DNA of 64,000 bases, taken from Saprospiraceae bacterium (GTDB lineage: Bacteria > Bacteroidota > Bacteroidia > Chitinophagales > Saprospiraceae). Made by a program: the position numbers and the translations under genes. The DNA is taken from the NCBI GenBank assembly GCA_016717145.1, contig JADKGD010000029.1:38809-102808 (forward strand), in the 5' to 3' direction. Of the stretch, positions 38,416 to 49,012 are shown in pieces (within the stretch, counting starts at the first letter, position 1; every line of letters starts with the position of its first letter). The notes below the pieces were generated by a model, which ran no database searches, was not told the DNA's origin, and saw only the letters and a program-made list of their open reading frames with translations.

Positions 38416-38927
38416 TTTTTTTTAGCGATTTTACCTTTAAAAATAAGGGCTTCGGAATAAAGCGACGTAAAGATAATTGAGTATTTTAAAACTACAACTA
38501 TTTAAATTCGTTTTTTAAAATATTTTTATACCTGAAAAACTCTCTAGCGTTTCTACAACGAACATTTTATCCAATTATTGCCTTATTGACATAATAATAT
38601 TGTAACATAGATTCATTATTTTTATATATTTAATTGTTTAGTGAGTATTTTTGATTTGCTATCGATAAAATGATTTCATAACAAGCTTATAATCATCACT
38701 TTATATCATATTATATATTTATTTAATTCTTCTTACTCAACTTAACTTAATCTTGTTAAATTGACATTATAAAACTATTTGTAACAAATAAATTGGTCGA
38801 AACACCACAAATAAAGTCCATCAATCCAGACATTTATTCCAATAAAATCTTTAAAATAAAAAACTAGAAATTGTTCGCAAATTTACAAATTAATTTTTAA
38901 AGATGTCACAAAATAATTAATTTGGTG
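38416..38927. other. A/T-rich gap between porP-like gene and gldK
   Basis: 512 bp with no ORF or RNA I can support. The only candidate signal is TATCTTTA on the minus strand at 38468-38475, one mismatch from TAnnTTTG, 53 bp upstream of gldK. The gap is long enough to suggest gldK has its own promoter. Confidence 0.4.
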
Positions 38928-39887
38928 TTATAAATCTCTTGGATTATAAATAATTTTAGGTGGTAATCCAATTCCAATCAATTTTTGGAGATTATATGAC
39001 AGCATAATTTCATGACTTCCCTGGTAAGCTGTCCGTAGGGCTGATAACCCAAAATCATAACTGTAAGAAACTTTATATTTTGCGCCAAGATTAGTTCCAA
39101 TAATAATTGATCCTGCATCAATTGATGTTTGACTATAGCCTCTAAAATTAAATCCGCCAAATAAATTGTCGTTAAGTCTTATTATGACACCAAGGTCAGT
39201 CTGTAAAACAGTTCCATCTGCCCTGATCATTATGGAAGGGATTATCTCCGTCTCTTCATTAAGAAATAATTTGTACTGACCGAATACAGACATAGAGAAG
39301 GCTCTTTTATAAGCACCTGACCCTAAGGAATACGTATGAGAAGGTAATTCGTTCAATGTAATACCCGCTTGGATTGATTTTCCCATAAAATAACTACCCA
39401 GCTCCCATGAAAAGCCTGCACCTCCAAATGCAGCAGCTTGTAAAAACGGATCTTTATGGTCGTAAACACCAATATAGGTGCCATCCGGCGTAATTATCCC
39501 AAGACCGTCTATATTTAGCAGATCGACTCCTATCCTACCACCGAATGACAGAAAGCCAAATGGTGTTCCAAGAACTTTATTATAGGAAACTTTAAGGTTA
39601 GAATTACTAAACAATCCGGATTTTTGATTAAAAACTGAAAAACCAATAGCTCCGTTCCAAAGGTAAAAAGGCATATCAGCGCCCAGATAGAAAGTTCTGG
39701 GGTTTCCTGCTAATGTACTAAATTGGTCTCTGTATGTTGTAAAAACACTTAGGGATCTCTCCAATCCACCATATGCAGGATTTTCGGCATATTTATTAAG
39801 CATGTACTGGGTAAACTGAGGTCTTTGCTGACCTGAAAGTACATACTGAACTAAAAACAAAAAAAATATCATCCCGGCAAACTTCAT
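38928..39887 (-). CDS. PorP/SprF family T9SS outer-membrane protein
   Basis: 319 residues from the preferred start MKFAGMIFFLFLVQYVLSGQ at 39887, a clean signal peptide. The longer frame from 39956 adds 23 residues unlike a signal sequence. The opening QRPQFTQYMLNKYAENPAYGGLERSLS is the typical PorP/SprF start (Q-M-N-NPAY pattern), followed by a 14-strand-like barrel ending LGIGLPPKIIY. PorP/SprF proteins associate with the T9SS and attach cargo carrying type B sorting signals. It lies upstream of gldKLMN on the same strand. Confidence 0.92.
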   Translation of the reverse strand: MKFAGMIFFLFLVQYVLSGQQRPQFTQYMLNKYAENPAYGGLERSLSVFTTYRDQFSTLAGNPRTFYLGADMPFYLWNGAIGFSVFNQKSGLFSNSNLKVSYNKVLGTPFGFLSFGGRIGVDLLNIDGLGIITPDGTYIGVYDHKDPFLQAAAFGGAGFSWELGSYFMGKSIQAGITLNELPSHTYSLGSGAYKRAFSMSVFGQYKLFLNEETEIIPSIMIRADGTVLQTDLGVIIRLNDNLFGGFNFRGYSQTSIDAGSIIIGTNLGAKYKVSYSYDFGLSALRTAYQGSHEIMLSYNLQKLIGIGLPPKIIYNPRDL

Positions 39888-39974
39888 GCTTTCTCCTTTA
39901 TCAATTTTTATACAAGAATACAGCAAAATTGCCAAACTTGTATCGTAATCAAACATAAATATTTTAAAAATAAA

Positions 39975-40739
39975 TTATAAGGTCAGGATTAATCCATCAT
40001 AGGCAGGAAGAATACGCTCAGGTAACTTCTTAATCAATGATTCATGTCTTCCCATTTCATGAGACATGTGTGTAAGATAAGTAGTTTTAGCATTTATCTT
40101 TCTTGCCACAATCAACATCTCATCATAATTATAGTGCGAATAATGGGGACGAAACTGTAATACATTTAATACCAAGACGTCCAAACCTTTTAATAAGTTC
40201 ATTTCCTCTGACCCAATATAAGAAGCATCAGTAACATAAGCAAAGTTATTAATTCTAAAACCTAAAATAGGTAGTTTACCATGCATTACCTTAAGAGCCA
40301 GTACTGAAATGCCTTTATAGTCAAAATATTCATTGTATGATAATGGAAAAAACTCTACTCTGGGTAGTCCCGGATAAGGGTTATTTTCAAACATATAACT
40401 AAACTTATTTTTAAGATCATCCAGTACCCTATTCAAGGCATAAACGGGCATATCTATTTTTTGTTTAAAATTAAATGGTCTGATGTCATCCAGACCTATA
40501 ACATGATCATTATGCTCATGGGTTAGAAATATGGCATCGACATGAGTGACTTTGTTGACAAGCATCTGCTGTCTGAAATCCGGGCCTATGTCAACAACAA
40601 TATTTATATTATTTTCTGAAATGAGGATGGAAGACCTTAGCCTAGTATCCCGGGGCTCCTGTGAAACACAGGTTTCGCAAGTACAACCGATAATTGGGAC
40701 ACCCTGAGATGTACCTGTTCCAAGAAAAGTTATTTCCAC
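39975..40739 (-). CDS. MBL-fold metallo-hydrolase, PhnP/lipoate-ligase-associated type
   Basis: 254 residues. FLGTGTSQGVPIIGCTC opens the protein, followed by the metal motif HEHNDH at 74-79, DIGPDFRQQM at 50-59 and YVTDASYIG. The Cys19/Cys21/Cys24 cluster (GCTCETC) resembles the structural zinc site of PhnP-like phosphodiesterases. It is probably a cytoplasmic phosphodiesterase acting on cyclic or nucleotide-type phosphate esters. The exact substrate is unknown. A small conserved gene starts 35 bp upstream on the same strand. Confidence 0.88.
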   Translation of the reverse strand: MEITFLGTGTSQGVPIIGCTCETCVSQEPRDTRLRSSILISENNINIVVDIGPDFRQQMLVNKVTHVDAIFLTHEHNDHVIGLDDIRPFNFKQKIDMPVYALNRVLDDLKNKFSYMFENNPYPGLPRVEFFPLSYNEYFDYKGISVLALKVMHGKLPILGFRINNFAYVTDASYIGSEEMNLLKGLDVLVLNVLQFRPHYSHYNYDEMLIVARKINAKTTYLTHMSHEMGRHESLIKKLPERILPAYDGLILTL

Positions 40740-40773
40740 GGTGACCTATACATAATTGATTAAATACTTCATT

Positions 40774-41049
40774 TTAATGTACGCTTCTATGGTTTTTTAA
40801 AAGTTGGCCATAAAATAATTTTGATTTTTCTGACAATATGCTATCATCTTCTAAAATGACCAATAATATATCCAACAAAACATTGACTCTGCCATCCGTA
40901 TCAAAAAATTTATTAACAACAGCAACTTTATTATGCTCAACGATACAGTATCCTGAATTAAAATTTCCCTTTTCGTATCTGATACTGTACTCCAATTCTT
41001 TAAAAATAAGTTCCAACTTCTGCAGGGTTGGTTTAGTATGTTTATTCAT
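40774..41049 (-). CDS. Small conserved protein of unknown function
   Basis: 91 residues: MNKHTKPTLQKLELIFKE, then YSIRYEKGNFNSGYC and NKVAVVNKFFDTDGRVNVLLDIL. It looks like a short conserved Bacteroidota protein. No motif, signal peptide or membrane helix is visible. It probably shares a transcript with the MBL-fold gene 34 bp downstream. A -7 element (TATATTTG) lies at 41082-41089. Confidence 0.7.
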   Translation of the reverse strand: MNKHTKPTLQKLELIFKELEYSIRYEKGNFNSGYCIVEHNKVAVVNKFFDTDGRVNVLLDILLVILEDDSILSEKSKLFYGQLLKNHRSVH

Positions 41050-41081
41050 TAAATTTGAATATAATTTTTAAATTTGCACCA

Positions 41082-41089
41082 CAAATATA
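41082..41089 (-). promoter_or_regulatory. Bacteroidota -7 element (TATATTTG)
   Basis: TAnnTTTG match 32 bp upstream of the ATG at 41049. Confidence 0.45.
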
Positions 41090-41183
41090 ACAATTGTAAT
41101 CGGAAATGACAATATATGTTGGCTTTGTGGACAATATTTGAGTTGAAATCATGTTGACCAATATATTAAAATCAAACAATCAA

Positions 41184-41774
41184 ATGAAGAGAGTTTTTAT
41201 TTTATTAATTTTATGCATCAGTTCAATTAACAGTAATGTTTTTTCACAAGGCTTTAAGGCTATGGGCATTGTCGGAATGAATGCTTCACAACTCGATGGC
41301 GACAATCTTTATGGTTTTAATAAGTTAGGGCTTAGTGTAGGTGGCAGACTTTCTTATACTTCTTTGAGCATTTATGATTTGTCTATTGAAATGCTGTACA
41401 GCCAGCGGGGCTCATCCACAAAAATTTTTAATGCAGATGAATCAGAAAAAATTTCACTCAACTATTTTGAGTTTCCTGTAATATTCAGTTTGAGAGACTG
41501 GCTGATCGAATCTGATAATTATTATAAGGTCAGGGCTGAAACCGGACTATCCTACGGATACTTATTCGGTATTAAGGCCCCTGGATTTAATGAATTGAAT
41601 TTCAGGAAGCATGATGTGAGCTGGATTGTAGGTGCCGGTCTTAATTTTACTAAAAGTATAGGCATATCTGTGAGATATTCCACCTCTTTATATAATTTAT
41701 ATAAAGACCCTGCTGCAGCAAAAAGCAATTTGTTAGGATATTTTTTAACTTTACGTTCAGAATTTAGTTTTTAA
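41184..41774 (+). CDS. Outer-membrane beta-barrel protein, PorT-like
   Basis: 196 residues from MKRVFILLILCISSINSNVFSQG. The longer frame from 41151 adds 11 residues before the signal peptide. The mature part is a small barrel: GIVGMNASQLDGDNLYGFNKLG, GLSVGGRLSY, VRAETGLSYGYLFG and a terminal FTLRSEFSF-like strand ending in Phe. This is the outer_membrane_beta-barrel_2/PorT-like pattern. PorT itself is a T9SS accessory protein, but the similarity here is only to the fold class, so no specific function is claimed. It may be cotranscribed with the lipoprotein gene 23 bp downstream. Confidence 0.75.
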   Translation: MKRVFILLILCISSINSNVFSQGFKAMGIVGMNASQLDGDNLYGFNKLGLSVGGRLSYTSLSIYDLSIEMLYSQRGSSTKIFNADESEKISLNYFEFPVIFSLRDWLIESDNYYKVRAETGLSYGYLFGIKAPGFNELNFRKHDVSWIVGAGLNFTKSIGISVRYSTSLYNLYKDPAAAKSNLLGYFLTLRSEFSF

Positions 41775-41797
41775 TATAAAATGTATCCAACCTAAAC

Positions 41798-42301
41798 ATG
41801 AATGCAATGACATCCTCCAAATTTATAAGCGTTTTATTATGTATATCAATAGGTTGTAATCAGGCAAATAAGACCGAAAACGTCTTAAAAACAGCTCCTG
41901 AAACAGCTCCCGTCAACATCGGACCTGAAATACCGGGCGTGCCGGAAGATGTCATAATAAAACTGCTGAATGAATGTACTTATGTAGATTATATTTTTCA
42001 TAATCTGCCATTCAGTCTGAGTCAATCAGAAGATCCAAGCATTAATCAGAACATTGCCTACATAGATTACAAACGCCCATTGGGACACATTCCAGGCAAC
42101 TGTAAACCAATCGGTAGAAAATTTTTTCATATCAAAGGAGAAATCGTGTATGATGTAGATGTTTATCTGACTACACACTGCAAATTTTATGTATTTGTTG
42201 ATAAAAAAAACAAGCCGATGTACGCAAATTATATAACGGACGACGGAGTTAAGTTTTATGCACAAACTGCTCAACAGGCGCGAAGTTCAATAGGCAATTA
42301 A
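41798..42301 (+). CDS. Small lipoprotein of unknown function
   Basis: 167 residues. The N-terminus reads SSKFISVLLCISIGC, a lipoprotein signal with Cys20, followed by a low-complexity Thr/Pro/Glu linker. The globular part (PEDVIIKLLNECTYVDYIFHN to HCKFYVFVDKKNKPMYANYI) has three cysteines. I do not recognise the family. It lies between a barrel gene and ppx on the same strand. Confidence 0.7.
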   Translation: MNAMTSSKFISVLLCISIGCNQANKTENVLKTAPETAPVNIGPEIPGVPEDVIIKLLNECTYVDYIFHNLPFSLSQSEDPSINQNIAYIDYKRPLGHIPGNCKPIGRKFFHIKGEIVYDVDVYLTTHCKFYVFVDKKNKPMYANYITDDGVKFYAQTAQQARSSIGN

Positions 42302-42327
42302 AAAGTGTAGCTAGATGATTCAAATAC

Positions 42328-43233
42328 ATGCATAATAATCTTGCTGTTGTAGATTTGGGATCTAATACATTTCATTTGTTGATCGTTTCTAAAGACACAA
42401 ATGGAAGCTTAAAAACGATATACAGGGCTCGTGTTTTTGTAGGTCTTTCTGATGGAGGAATAGAAGTCATCAAAGAAGACAAAATAAAATTGGGATTGGA
42501 AACAATCAGGTTATTTAAAGCAAAATTAGATTTTTTTGGAAATACATTGTTAAAAGTTGCCGGTACTGCTGTCCTCCGTAAAGCGTCCAACAGGATGGAA
42601 TTTATACATAAAGCTGAAGAAATTCTCCAAACCCGTATTGAAATATTGGATGGTCAAACCGAGGCAGAGTATATTTATAAAGGCATTATGCTGCTTCCGA
42701 AACTCCTTTTCGGGACCTATCTTATTATGGATATTGGTGGTGGAAGTACTGAGTTTATAATTGTAGTAGACGGCATAAAAGTATGGTGGCAAAGTTATAC
42801 TTTAGGTGTTGGTGTACTGCATCATTTGTTTCATAATAAGGAACCTATAGGATTAAGAGCTATACATAGCATGACAGAATATGTAAAAAACATGATTACT
42901 GAAATGCTGCACATTTTGGAAAAGTACAAAATAGAAGCCATCATCGGTGCTTCAGGTTCATTCGAAGTACTCCAAAGTATGACATCTAAAATTATCAAAG
43001 AAGACGAAATAAGTATCATTCAAATCAGTGAATTTGAAGCTTTGTACCAAAATATAATTAATACTGATTTTGAAAAAAGACAAAACTTGCCAGGACTACC
43101 GAAAGAAAGGACAAAACTTATTGTAGTTGGCATGGCATTAAAAAAGATAATAATTGATATCGCTCACCCTTCTTATATTATTGTGTCACCATATGCTATG
43201 AAGGAAGGTATATTGAGTGAAATGTTATTATAG
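42328..43233 (+). CDS. Ppx/GppA family phosphatase
   Basis: 301 residues, the short single-module form. ASKHA motifs seen: VDLGSNTFHLLIV at 8-20, GTAVLRKASN, and the second phosphate loop MDIGGGSTEFIIV near residue 140, then VVGMALKKI near the C-terminus. The family hydrolyses polyphosphate or (p)ppGpp. The C-terminal HD-like domain of longer Ppx proteins is absent. It lies 26 bp after the lipoprotein stop. Confidence 0.88.
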   Translation: MHNNLAVVDLGSNTFHLLIVSKDTNGSLKTIYRARVFVGLSDGGIEVIKEDKIKLGLETIRLFKAKLDFFGNTLLKVAGTAVLRKASNRMEFIHKAEEILQTRIEILDGQTEAEYIYKGIMLLPKLLFGTYLIMDIGGGSTEFIIVVDGIKVWWQSYTLGVGVLHHLFHNKEPIGLRAIHSMTEYVKNMITEMLHILEKYKIEAIIGASGSFEVLQSMTSKIIKEDEISIIQISEFEALYQNIINTDFEKRQNLPGLPKERTKLIVVGMALKKIIIDIAHPSYIIVSPYAMKEGILSEMLL

Positions 43234-43259
43234 CAACACTTAATATTGGCTCACGGCTA

Positions 43260-43541
43260 TTAAACCCAGAATACGCATTAGAAATGAACTACATGAAAAT
43301 CTGACTTCATATTTGATGGCGTTAATGACTAGCCACGATCCGGGGGTCGTGGGGTTCCTTCATTTAGGAAAGCTACTTCGGGTAGCTTTAATCGCTTCGT
43401 GACCATTCAATCATGTCCTCATTGCAGCTTTGGCTACAACTGCGGGATAAAATATGCGAGCAATACCAACTATTTTGCCTGTCTGGTCTTGGAAGGTCAT
43501 ATTCCCATTTGAATAAAGTCCAATGCGTAATCTGTGTTAAA
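43260..43541. mobile_element. Inverted-repeat-bounded element, MITE-like
   Basis: The ends form an inverted repeat: TTAAACCCAGAATACGCATTA at 43260-43280 matches the complement of 43521-43541 at 17 of 21 positions. The ~280-bp interior contains two hairpins, CACGA/TCGTG near 43335 and AAAGCTAC/GTAGCTTT around a TTCGG loop near 43370-43390, and no convincing ORF. It lies between ppx and the 3' end of a convergent ATP-grasp gene. It is best explained as a small non-autonomous transposable element or a relic of one. Confidence 0.5.
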
Positions 43542-43547
43542 CGACTC

Positions 43548-44410
43548 TTAATTGCCTTTTGATTTCATTAGCAAACGAGCATAACCATCATCTACCAGAT
43601 CAAGATATAAGTCCGGCTCTATAAGTTCAAGTTCCATAAGGTAAAATTCCCCATTGACAATTATGCCATCGACTCTAGCATATAATAAATCATCTTGTAT
43701 AAAATTTACTATGGATTGTGCTGTGTCTATCAGATGTTTGTCTGGAATAAATGGTTGATATTTCCCCCCAAACTGAGATTGGATCCTGAAATCACCTTCA
43801 ACAGGTTTTTTCAACACGGCATGAACATATTGTTTATTAAAAAAAACCAGTGAAACTTCGCCAAATGTCTTGATCTCGGGCATAAATATTTGTAAAATCA
43901 GGTCTCTTTCAGTTGAAATCGTGGCGTAGTTTTTTTGATATCATCAATTTGGTCGATGTTAAATAAGGTTGTCAAAAAGATCCCGCCGAAACAGCGGGGC
44001 TTAATAACTACATTCTTCCAGGCTTTGGGAATTAAGGATGTAAGGTCAACATCTGAATTGGATGGCACAAAAATACTGGGTACTATTCGAATACCACTTT
44101 GTTCCATATCTCTCAGATAGAATTTATGCATGTTTTTTCTGATGACCTGCAATGGGTTATAAACCTTTAAATCCAGGTCTTCCATAAACTTGAGCCATTC
44201 TGTAAAAACATTGGGTGCAAGATAATAATCCCATGTACTTCTAAAAATCAAAGCGTCATATTTTTTCCACTGTATATTGGAAGAATTCCAGATTACAGGT
44301 TCAGCATCAATACCATAAAGTGTCAATTCAGGAATTAGTCGCCGCTCAGAAATGGTAAGTTCGGGAGCTTTGGAATATGTTAAGAAGGCTACTTTCATGA
44401 CATCTGGCAA
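43548..44410 (-). CDS. ATP-grasp domain protein, frameshifted
   Basis: The N-terminal part (44410 to about 43900) has a pre-ATP-grasp opening, MKVAFLTYSKAPELTISERR, preferring the internal Met5 at 44398. It continues with KYDALIFRSTWDYYL and KNVVIKPRCFGG. The downstream frame continues as DLILQIFMPEIKTFGEVSLVFFN, then HAVLKKPVEGDFRIQ and LYARVDGIIVNGEFYLMELELIEP, the ATP-grasp catalytic end with the metal-binding Glu. One missing base near 43897-43905, probably in an A-run, restores about 287 residues. It resembles the RimK/glutathione-synthetase-like proteins widely annotated as hypothetical ATP-grasp enzymes. Substrates are unknown. Confidence 0.75.
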
Positions 44411-44478
44411 TACAATTCTTTAAAGACATATTAAAAAAATATCTTATATAGTGTAGTCAGTTTCTTTGCAAAAAGGGT

Positions 44479-45054
44479 CTAATCAATAATTATATCATAC
44501 CTTTGTAATAATCCAATCAAACCTTCTTTTGCAAATTTAGCTTTCCTGATTCGATTTATTTCAATATTAATAACATAATTGAAGGAGGTTCGAAAGTCGG
44601 TATTTTCTAAATTACTATTATCAAAAATGGCCTGGCTAAAATCACAATTGTCAAATATCAACCCTGACAAATCTGCTTGGGTAAAATCCACTTCTATTAA
44701 ACTGCAATTTCTGAACGAGCATTTTTTAATATTTTGTTTAAAGAATGAAGATAGATTTAATGTACAATGATCAAAATTGGCGGAAAACAAAAATTGATTA
44801 CAATCTTCAAAATGTACACCCAACAATTTACATTCCAGAAAATTAATCTCTCTCAACGCAGTATTGTCTACTTTTGCAGAACTTAAATTACAAGTGTCAA
44901 ACGTGCAGTTTGAAAATCTTGAGCCACTCAGACTTACATTTGCAAAAACGCAATCTTTAAAAATACAATTTTCATAATCACCTGAAGGTAAACCTTTGAA
45001 CGAATAGTCAATCCGCACAAATGTTTCGTCAATAAATGTAATTTTTGATATCAT
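44479..45054 (-). CDS. Pentapeptide-repeat protein
   Basis: 191 residues. Residues about 25-160 are built of A(D/N)LXX-type repeats, for example CIFKDCVFANVSLSGSRFSN, CSFRNCSLIEVDFTQADLSG and CDFSQAIFDNSNLENTDF, predicting a right-handed quadrilateral beta helix. The size and Cys/Phe-rich style resemble the Qnr/MfpA group, which mimics DNA and protects gyrase, but that cannot be shown from sequence alone. It lies 23 bp downstream of lpxD on the same strand. Confidence 0.85.
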   Translation of the reverse strand: MISKITFIDETFVRIDYSFKGLPSGDYENCIFKDCVFANVSLSGSRFSNCTFDTCNLSSAKVDNTALREINFLECKLLGVHFEDCNQFLFSANFDHCTLNLSSFFKQNIKKCSFRNCSLIEVDFTQADLSGLIFDNCDFSQAIFDNSNLENTDFRTSFNYVINIEINRIRKAKFAKEGLIGLLQRYDIIID

Positions 45055-45077
45055 ATATTCACTTTAAAGCATGTCCA

Positions 45078-46076
45078 TTATTTTTTTGATTCTTTTACAA
45101 GCCTTTTTAAAATAGCCCACTGTCTCAGTGCATCCCTTGCTTCAATAGCGGGATAGCCAAGCATTGTCATCCCTGCCGGAATATCGCCTGTAACACCCGA
45201 GCCAGCACCTATAATGGCTCCATCACCTATTGTAGTATGATCTTTTATGGAAGCACTACCACCAATGACGACCCCATTTCCAAGTGTTACAGAACCTGCC
45301 AGTCCACTATTTCCAGCCATGATACAAAAACGGCCTAATTTACTATTGTGTCCTATCTGCACCAAGTTATCAATTTTACACCCATCTCCTATAATAGTAG
45401 CGCTAAATTTACCTCTGTCGACACACGAATTCGCACCTATTTCAACACCATTTCCTATTATGACATTACCAATCTGGGGAATCTTTACCAAGCCAAGTTT
45501 CGGATCAGGTCTGAAACCAAATCCATCTGCACCTATTGTACAATTGGAATGCAGGATACAATCATTGCCTATGTGACACCGCTCGCGCAGAACAGCTCCT
45601 GACCAAATTATAGTGTTATTGCCAACAGAGCATTCATCAAGAATTGTAACATTCGGATATATGGTGACATTTTCGCCGATTTTCACGTCGGGACCGATAT
45701 AACATCCTGCACCTATTTTTGTACCGTTTCCTATCTTTGCCGTACCTTCCAAGACTGCAGAAGGATGGATATCGAAACTAAATTTGGGTAAAGAAGGTGC
45801 AAACATTTTCAGGATTCTTGACATGGCGAGATCTGCATTATTGACTTTGATAAATGCTTTGTTTTCACCAGGTTCAATAGAGATGTAATTATTGACTACG
45901 GCAGCGCAGGCTTGAGAACTTTCCCATGATTTTTCATATTTTTTGTGCCCAATAAATGAAATTTCCGTTCGGCTAGCACTGTCCAATTGCTCAGGAGCTG
46001 TGATAAGTACATTTGTATAACCTATTAGGGCACCTTCAAGAGCTTCACAAATCTGATCAATGGTATAAGACTTCAT
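45078..46076 (-). CDS. lpxD: UDP-3-O-(3-hydroxyacyl)glucosamine N-acyltransferase
   Basis: 332 residues. The N-terminal uridine-binding domain (1-105) is followed by a left-handed beta helix of hexapeptide repeats (IGNGTKIGAGCYIGPDVKIG, then IGADGFGFRPD). The catalytic-histidine segment LVQIGHNSKLG and a C-terminal helical tail follow. LpxD adds the second N-linked acyl chain in lipid A synthesis. It lies 28 bp downstream of the M1 peptidase gene. No other lpx gene is adjacent. Confidence 0.95.
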   Translation of the reverse strand: MKSYTIDQICEALEGALIGYTNVLITAPEQLDSASRTEISFIGHKKYEKSWESSQACAAVVNNYISIEPGENKAFIKVNNADLAMSRILKMFAPSLPKFSFDIHPSAVLEGTAKIGNGTKIGAGCYIGPDVKIGENVTIYPNVTILDECSVGNNTIIWSGAVLRERCHIGNDCILHSNCTIGADGFGFRPDPKLGLVKIPQIGNVIIGNGVEIGANSCVDRGKFSATIIGDGCKIDNLVQIGHNSKLGRFCIMAGNSGLAGSVTLGNGVVIGGSASIKDHTTIGDGAIIGAGSGVTGDIPAGMTMLGYPAIEARDALRQWAILKRLVKESKK

Positions 46077-46103
46077 TATATATATTGAATATTCGTTATA
46101 TTA

Positions 46104-48706
46104 TTATTTTATTCCTGAATACTTTTCAATCAGAATAGGATCAGTTTCCTGAGATACGATATTAGTTAATAGTCCTTTGAGTTTAATCAGGAATAATGAA
46201 TCAGAAGCGGATGCACCATCCTTATTTCTACTTGCTACTTCTTCCGCCATTTTTAAAATAGTAACCGTACCGAGATACTTTCTATAAATATTCCCATCTC
46301 TCGTAGTTGCTATTTTTTCCAAAATTCCAGCGGTTCTTTCTAAAAGCCACAATTCTTTACCGGCAAGAAACTCCTGATATCCGGTATAAAACTCAAACAT
46401 ATTTGTGATACCTATACTTTTTGCCTTTTTTTCAAGATAGTTAATATTTGACGTGTCAGCCTTCATGATTCCTGCCAAAGTACCTGCAAGATAATCGGAA
46501 TCTTCTTTTTTGAATTTTTCAATATAAGGAATAGCTCGATCATTATCAATATGGCCAAGTGCTTCCAAGGCAATATTAATGACAGGATATGCAAGCTCCC
46601 CATCTAAAATACGTTGACAAAGTTGAGTCGGGTCATAGTCTTCATTGTTTAAAAGCTTAATTAATGCCTCTCTTCTGACCTCTGAATGCGGATCAGAAAA
46701 TGACATGGATTGCAAGATTGGTATGTAAGGCGATGTAAGACTATCAGAGATAGCGTTTATGCCCATTGTACGTATCAGGTAAAACTTATCGTTAAGCGCC
46801 TTTTCTATCAAGTCAACATTACCATCATTGGTACTTGTGAAGGCCACCATTTTATCCATAAAATTGGGTGAGAGCCTAAATTGAGCTTTGTACTGTTCTT
46901 TTGTTTTATTTTCATTGATAAGTGCCAGCAATACATTTTTGCCATCGAAAACGTAAGTGGCCGGTTTGGCTTTCAGGTTTTCCAACAAAACACGTTGTTT
47001 GACTTCATTTATCATTACAGGAAAATACTCCATACTACCATCTTCATAATACACAGCAATGTCTACCGGCAATTTAAATAACTTGTGGAAACCATCCGGT
47101 GTTTTGCTTTGGTCAACTTCAATCAGCAAAACTTTATTCTCGTCGTTGTAAGTATATGTAACATCAACATTTGGATGACCATTACCTAAAAACCATTGGT
47201 CAAAAAACCAATGTAAATCCTCTCCCACCGTGTCTTCAAATGCCATCCGCAATTCGTCTACTTCGACGGCAGTAAAGGCATTATCATTCAGATATTTATT
47301 TAATGATGCAAAAAATGCCTCATCACCAAGATAATTCCTTAGCATATGTAAAACCAGACCTCCTTTATTGTAACTGTGTGCATCAAACATTTGCTGTTCA
47401 TCTTCATAATAATAGTTTATAAGCGGATGTGCACCACTGCCAAAAACCTGACTAAAATAGCCATTCATTTCATTCATTCTATGATACTCTGCCCGATCTT
47501 TGCCATATTTATGTTCAAACCAAAGGTACTCTGCATAATTGGCAAATCCTTCATTTAGGGTCAGGTTGGACCAGTCTTCACAGGTAACCAAATCACCAAA
47601 CCAATGATGCATCATTTCATGAGCTATGATGTAGTCGTTATCATTGTCAATAAGTTCTCTACTTGTTTTCTGAATAAAATCACCGAATACAACTGCCCCA
47701 GTATTTTCCATAGCACCGGATACAAAATCCTTAACAACAATCTGGGCATATTTATCCCATGGAAAAGGATATTTTAGCTTTTCTGAAAAAAAGCTTAACA
47801 TTTCAGGCGTATTATTGAATATTTTTTTTGCGTCTTTAGACCAGGCCTTTTCCACCATGTAGTGTAATGGTATACCCTTCCAATCTTCAATTTCTTCGTG
47901 AAAATCACCCACTGCGATCATTGTCAAATAAGGTGCGTGTGGTTTTTCCTGCTTCCAAATATCTGTTCTTGTTCCGTCAATATTTTTTACTGATGAAATT
48001 TTTTTTCCATTGGATAAAGTAACAAATTTATCTTCTACCGTAAGCGCTATCTCTTGGGCAAATCTCTCATTTGGACTGTCAAAAGTAGGAAACCATCTGC
48101 TGTTATTTTGAGTTTCTCCCTGAGTCCAAATTTGGGTCGGACTATCAGGGTCAGATCCTGTTGGGTTGATAAAAAACAAACCTTTATCAGAGGTAATGGC
48201 TTCGCTTCCCCCAACTTCGTTATCATTAGGTTTTGCTGTATAATCAATATAAATTTCTATTTTTTCATTTCTGGCATATAATTTATCCAGTTGTATTAAT
48301 AATTTTTCATCATTATACAGTAGATTAAATTTACCTGTGAAGGGATCAATTTAACATTATGAATATCAAAACCAACAGCATCGAGTTCAACTGTAGAAAT
48401 GGCTTTAAAAAATGGTACTAATGTAAGGTTGGCTTTACCGATAACTTCTTGTTTAACCCAATCAAACCTTAGATCCAGTTTTGTATTAATTATATCATAG
48501 TTAATTGTCCTCGAAGGTCTGTACTCTTTAGTGATGCTATCTGCATTTTTAAGCACATCTGAAATAACAAGTGTATCCAACAATTCTTCACTAATGAGAT
48601 TATTTGGATCCGTTTGATATACCACTTCCCGCTTGGTTTTGCAGGCTGTTTGGATTGATAAAAGTATTAATAATAAAACGGTCTTTATATATAAATTTTG
48701 ACTCAT
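46104..48706 (-). CDS. M1 family metallopeptidase lipoprotein, frameshifted
   Basis: The start at 48706 gives a lipoprotein signal peptide ending SIQTAC and the N-terminal saddle domain. A one-base shift near 48320-48335 moves to the frame that continues LYNDEKLLIQLDKLYARNEK. That frame holds the exopeptidase motif GAMENTGA, the zinc site HEMMHHWFGD with downstream NEGFA, and C-terminal HEAT-like repeats. Joined length is about 867 residues. It cleaves N-terminal residues from peptides, probably in the periplasm or at the outer membrane. A start at 48179 in the second frame would lose the signal peptide and is unlikely. -7 element at 48732-48739. Confidence 0.88.
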
Positions 48707-48731
48707 GATATTTGAATTGTCTAAAAGGCTG

Positions 48732-48739
48732 CAAAAATA
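48732..48739 (-). promoter_or_regulatory. Bacteroidota -7 element (TATTTTTG)
   Basis: TAnnTTTG match 25 bp upstream of the M1 peptidase ATG at 48706. Confidence 0.45.
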
Positions 48740-49012
48740 TAATAAATATTAAAATTAACACATGAATTATTCTGCAGATTACATTTGACCTAAAACAAAG
48801 TAACAGCAATGTATTACAACGATAGTTTTTTTTATTAATAAATTGGTGTATCGATTTCTGAAACAGCTAAATTTGGTCCGGTATGGCTGTGTCCCAAAAT
48901 TCTTTTGGACGCCTGTGATATTTAATAAAGCCTAATTTCATTTCAATACAAAATCCATTGCTTAAATTAGTCTTGTTTTGCTTTAAATGGAGAAATTAAA
49001 AATATCTTTGTG

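Noticed and set aside
44479..45054. Qnr-type quinolone resistance gene
   Set aside because: Only the pentapeptide fold is evident. Gyrase protection cannot be inferred from that, so the neutral name is used.
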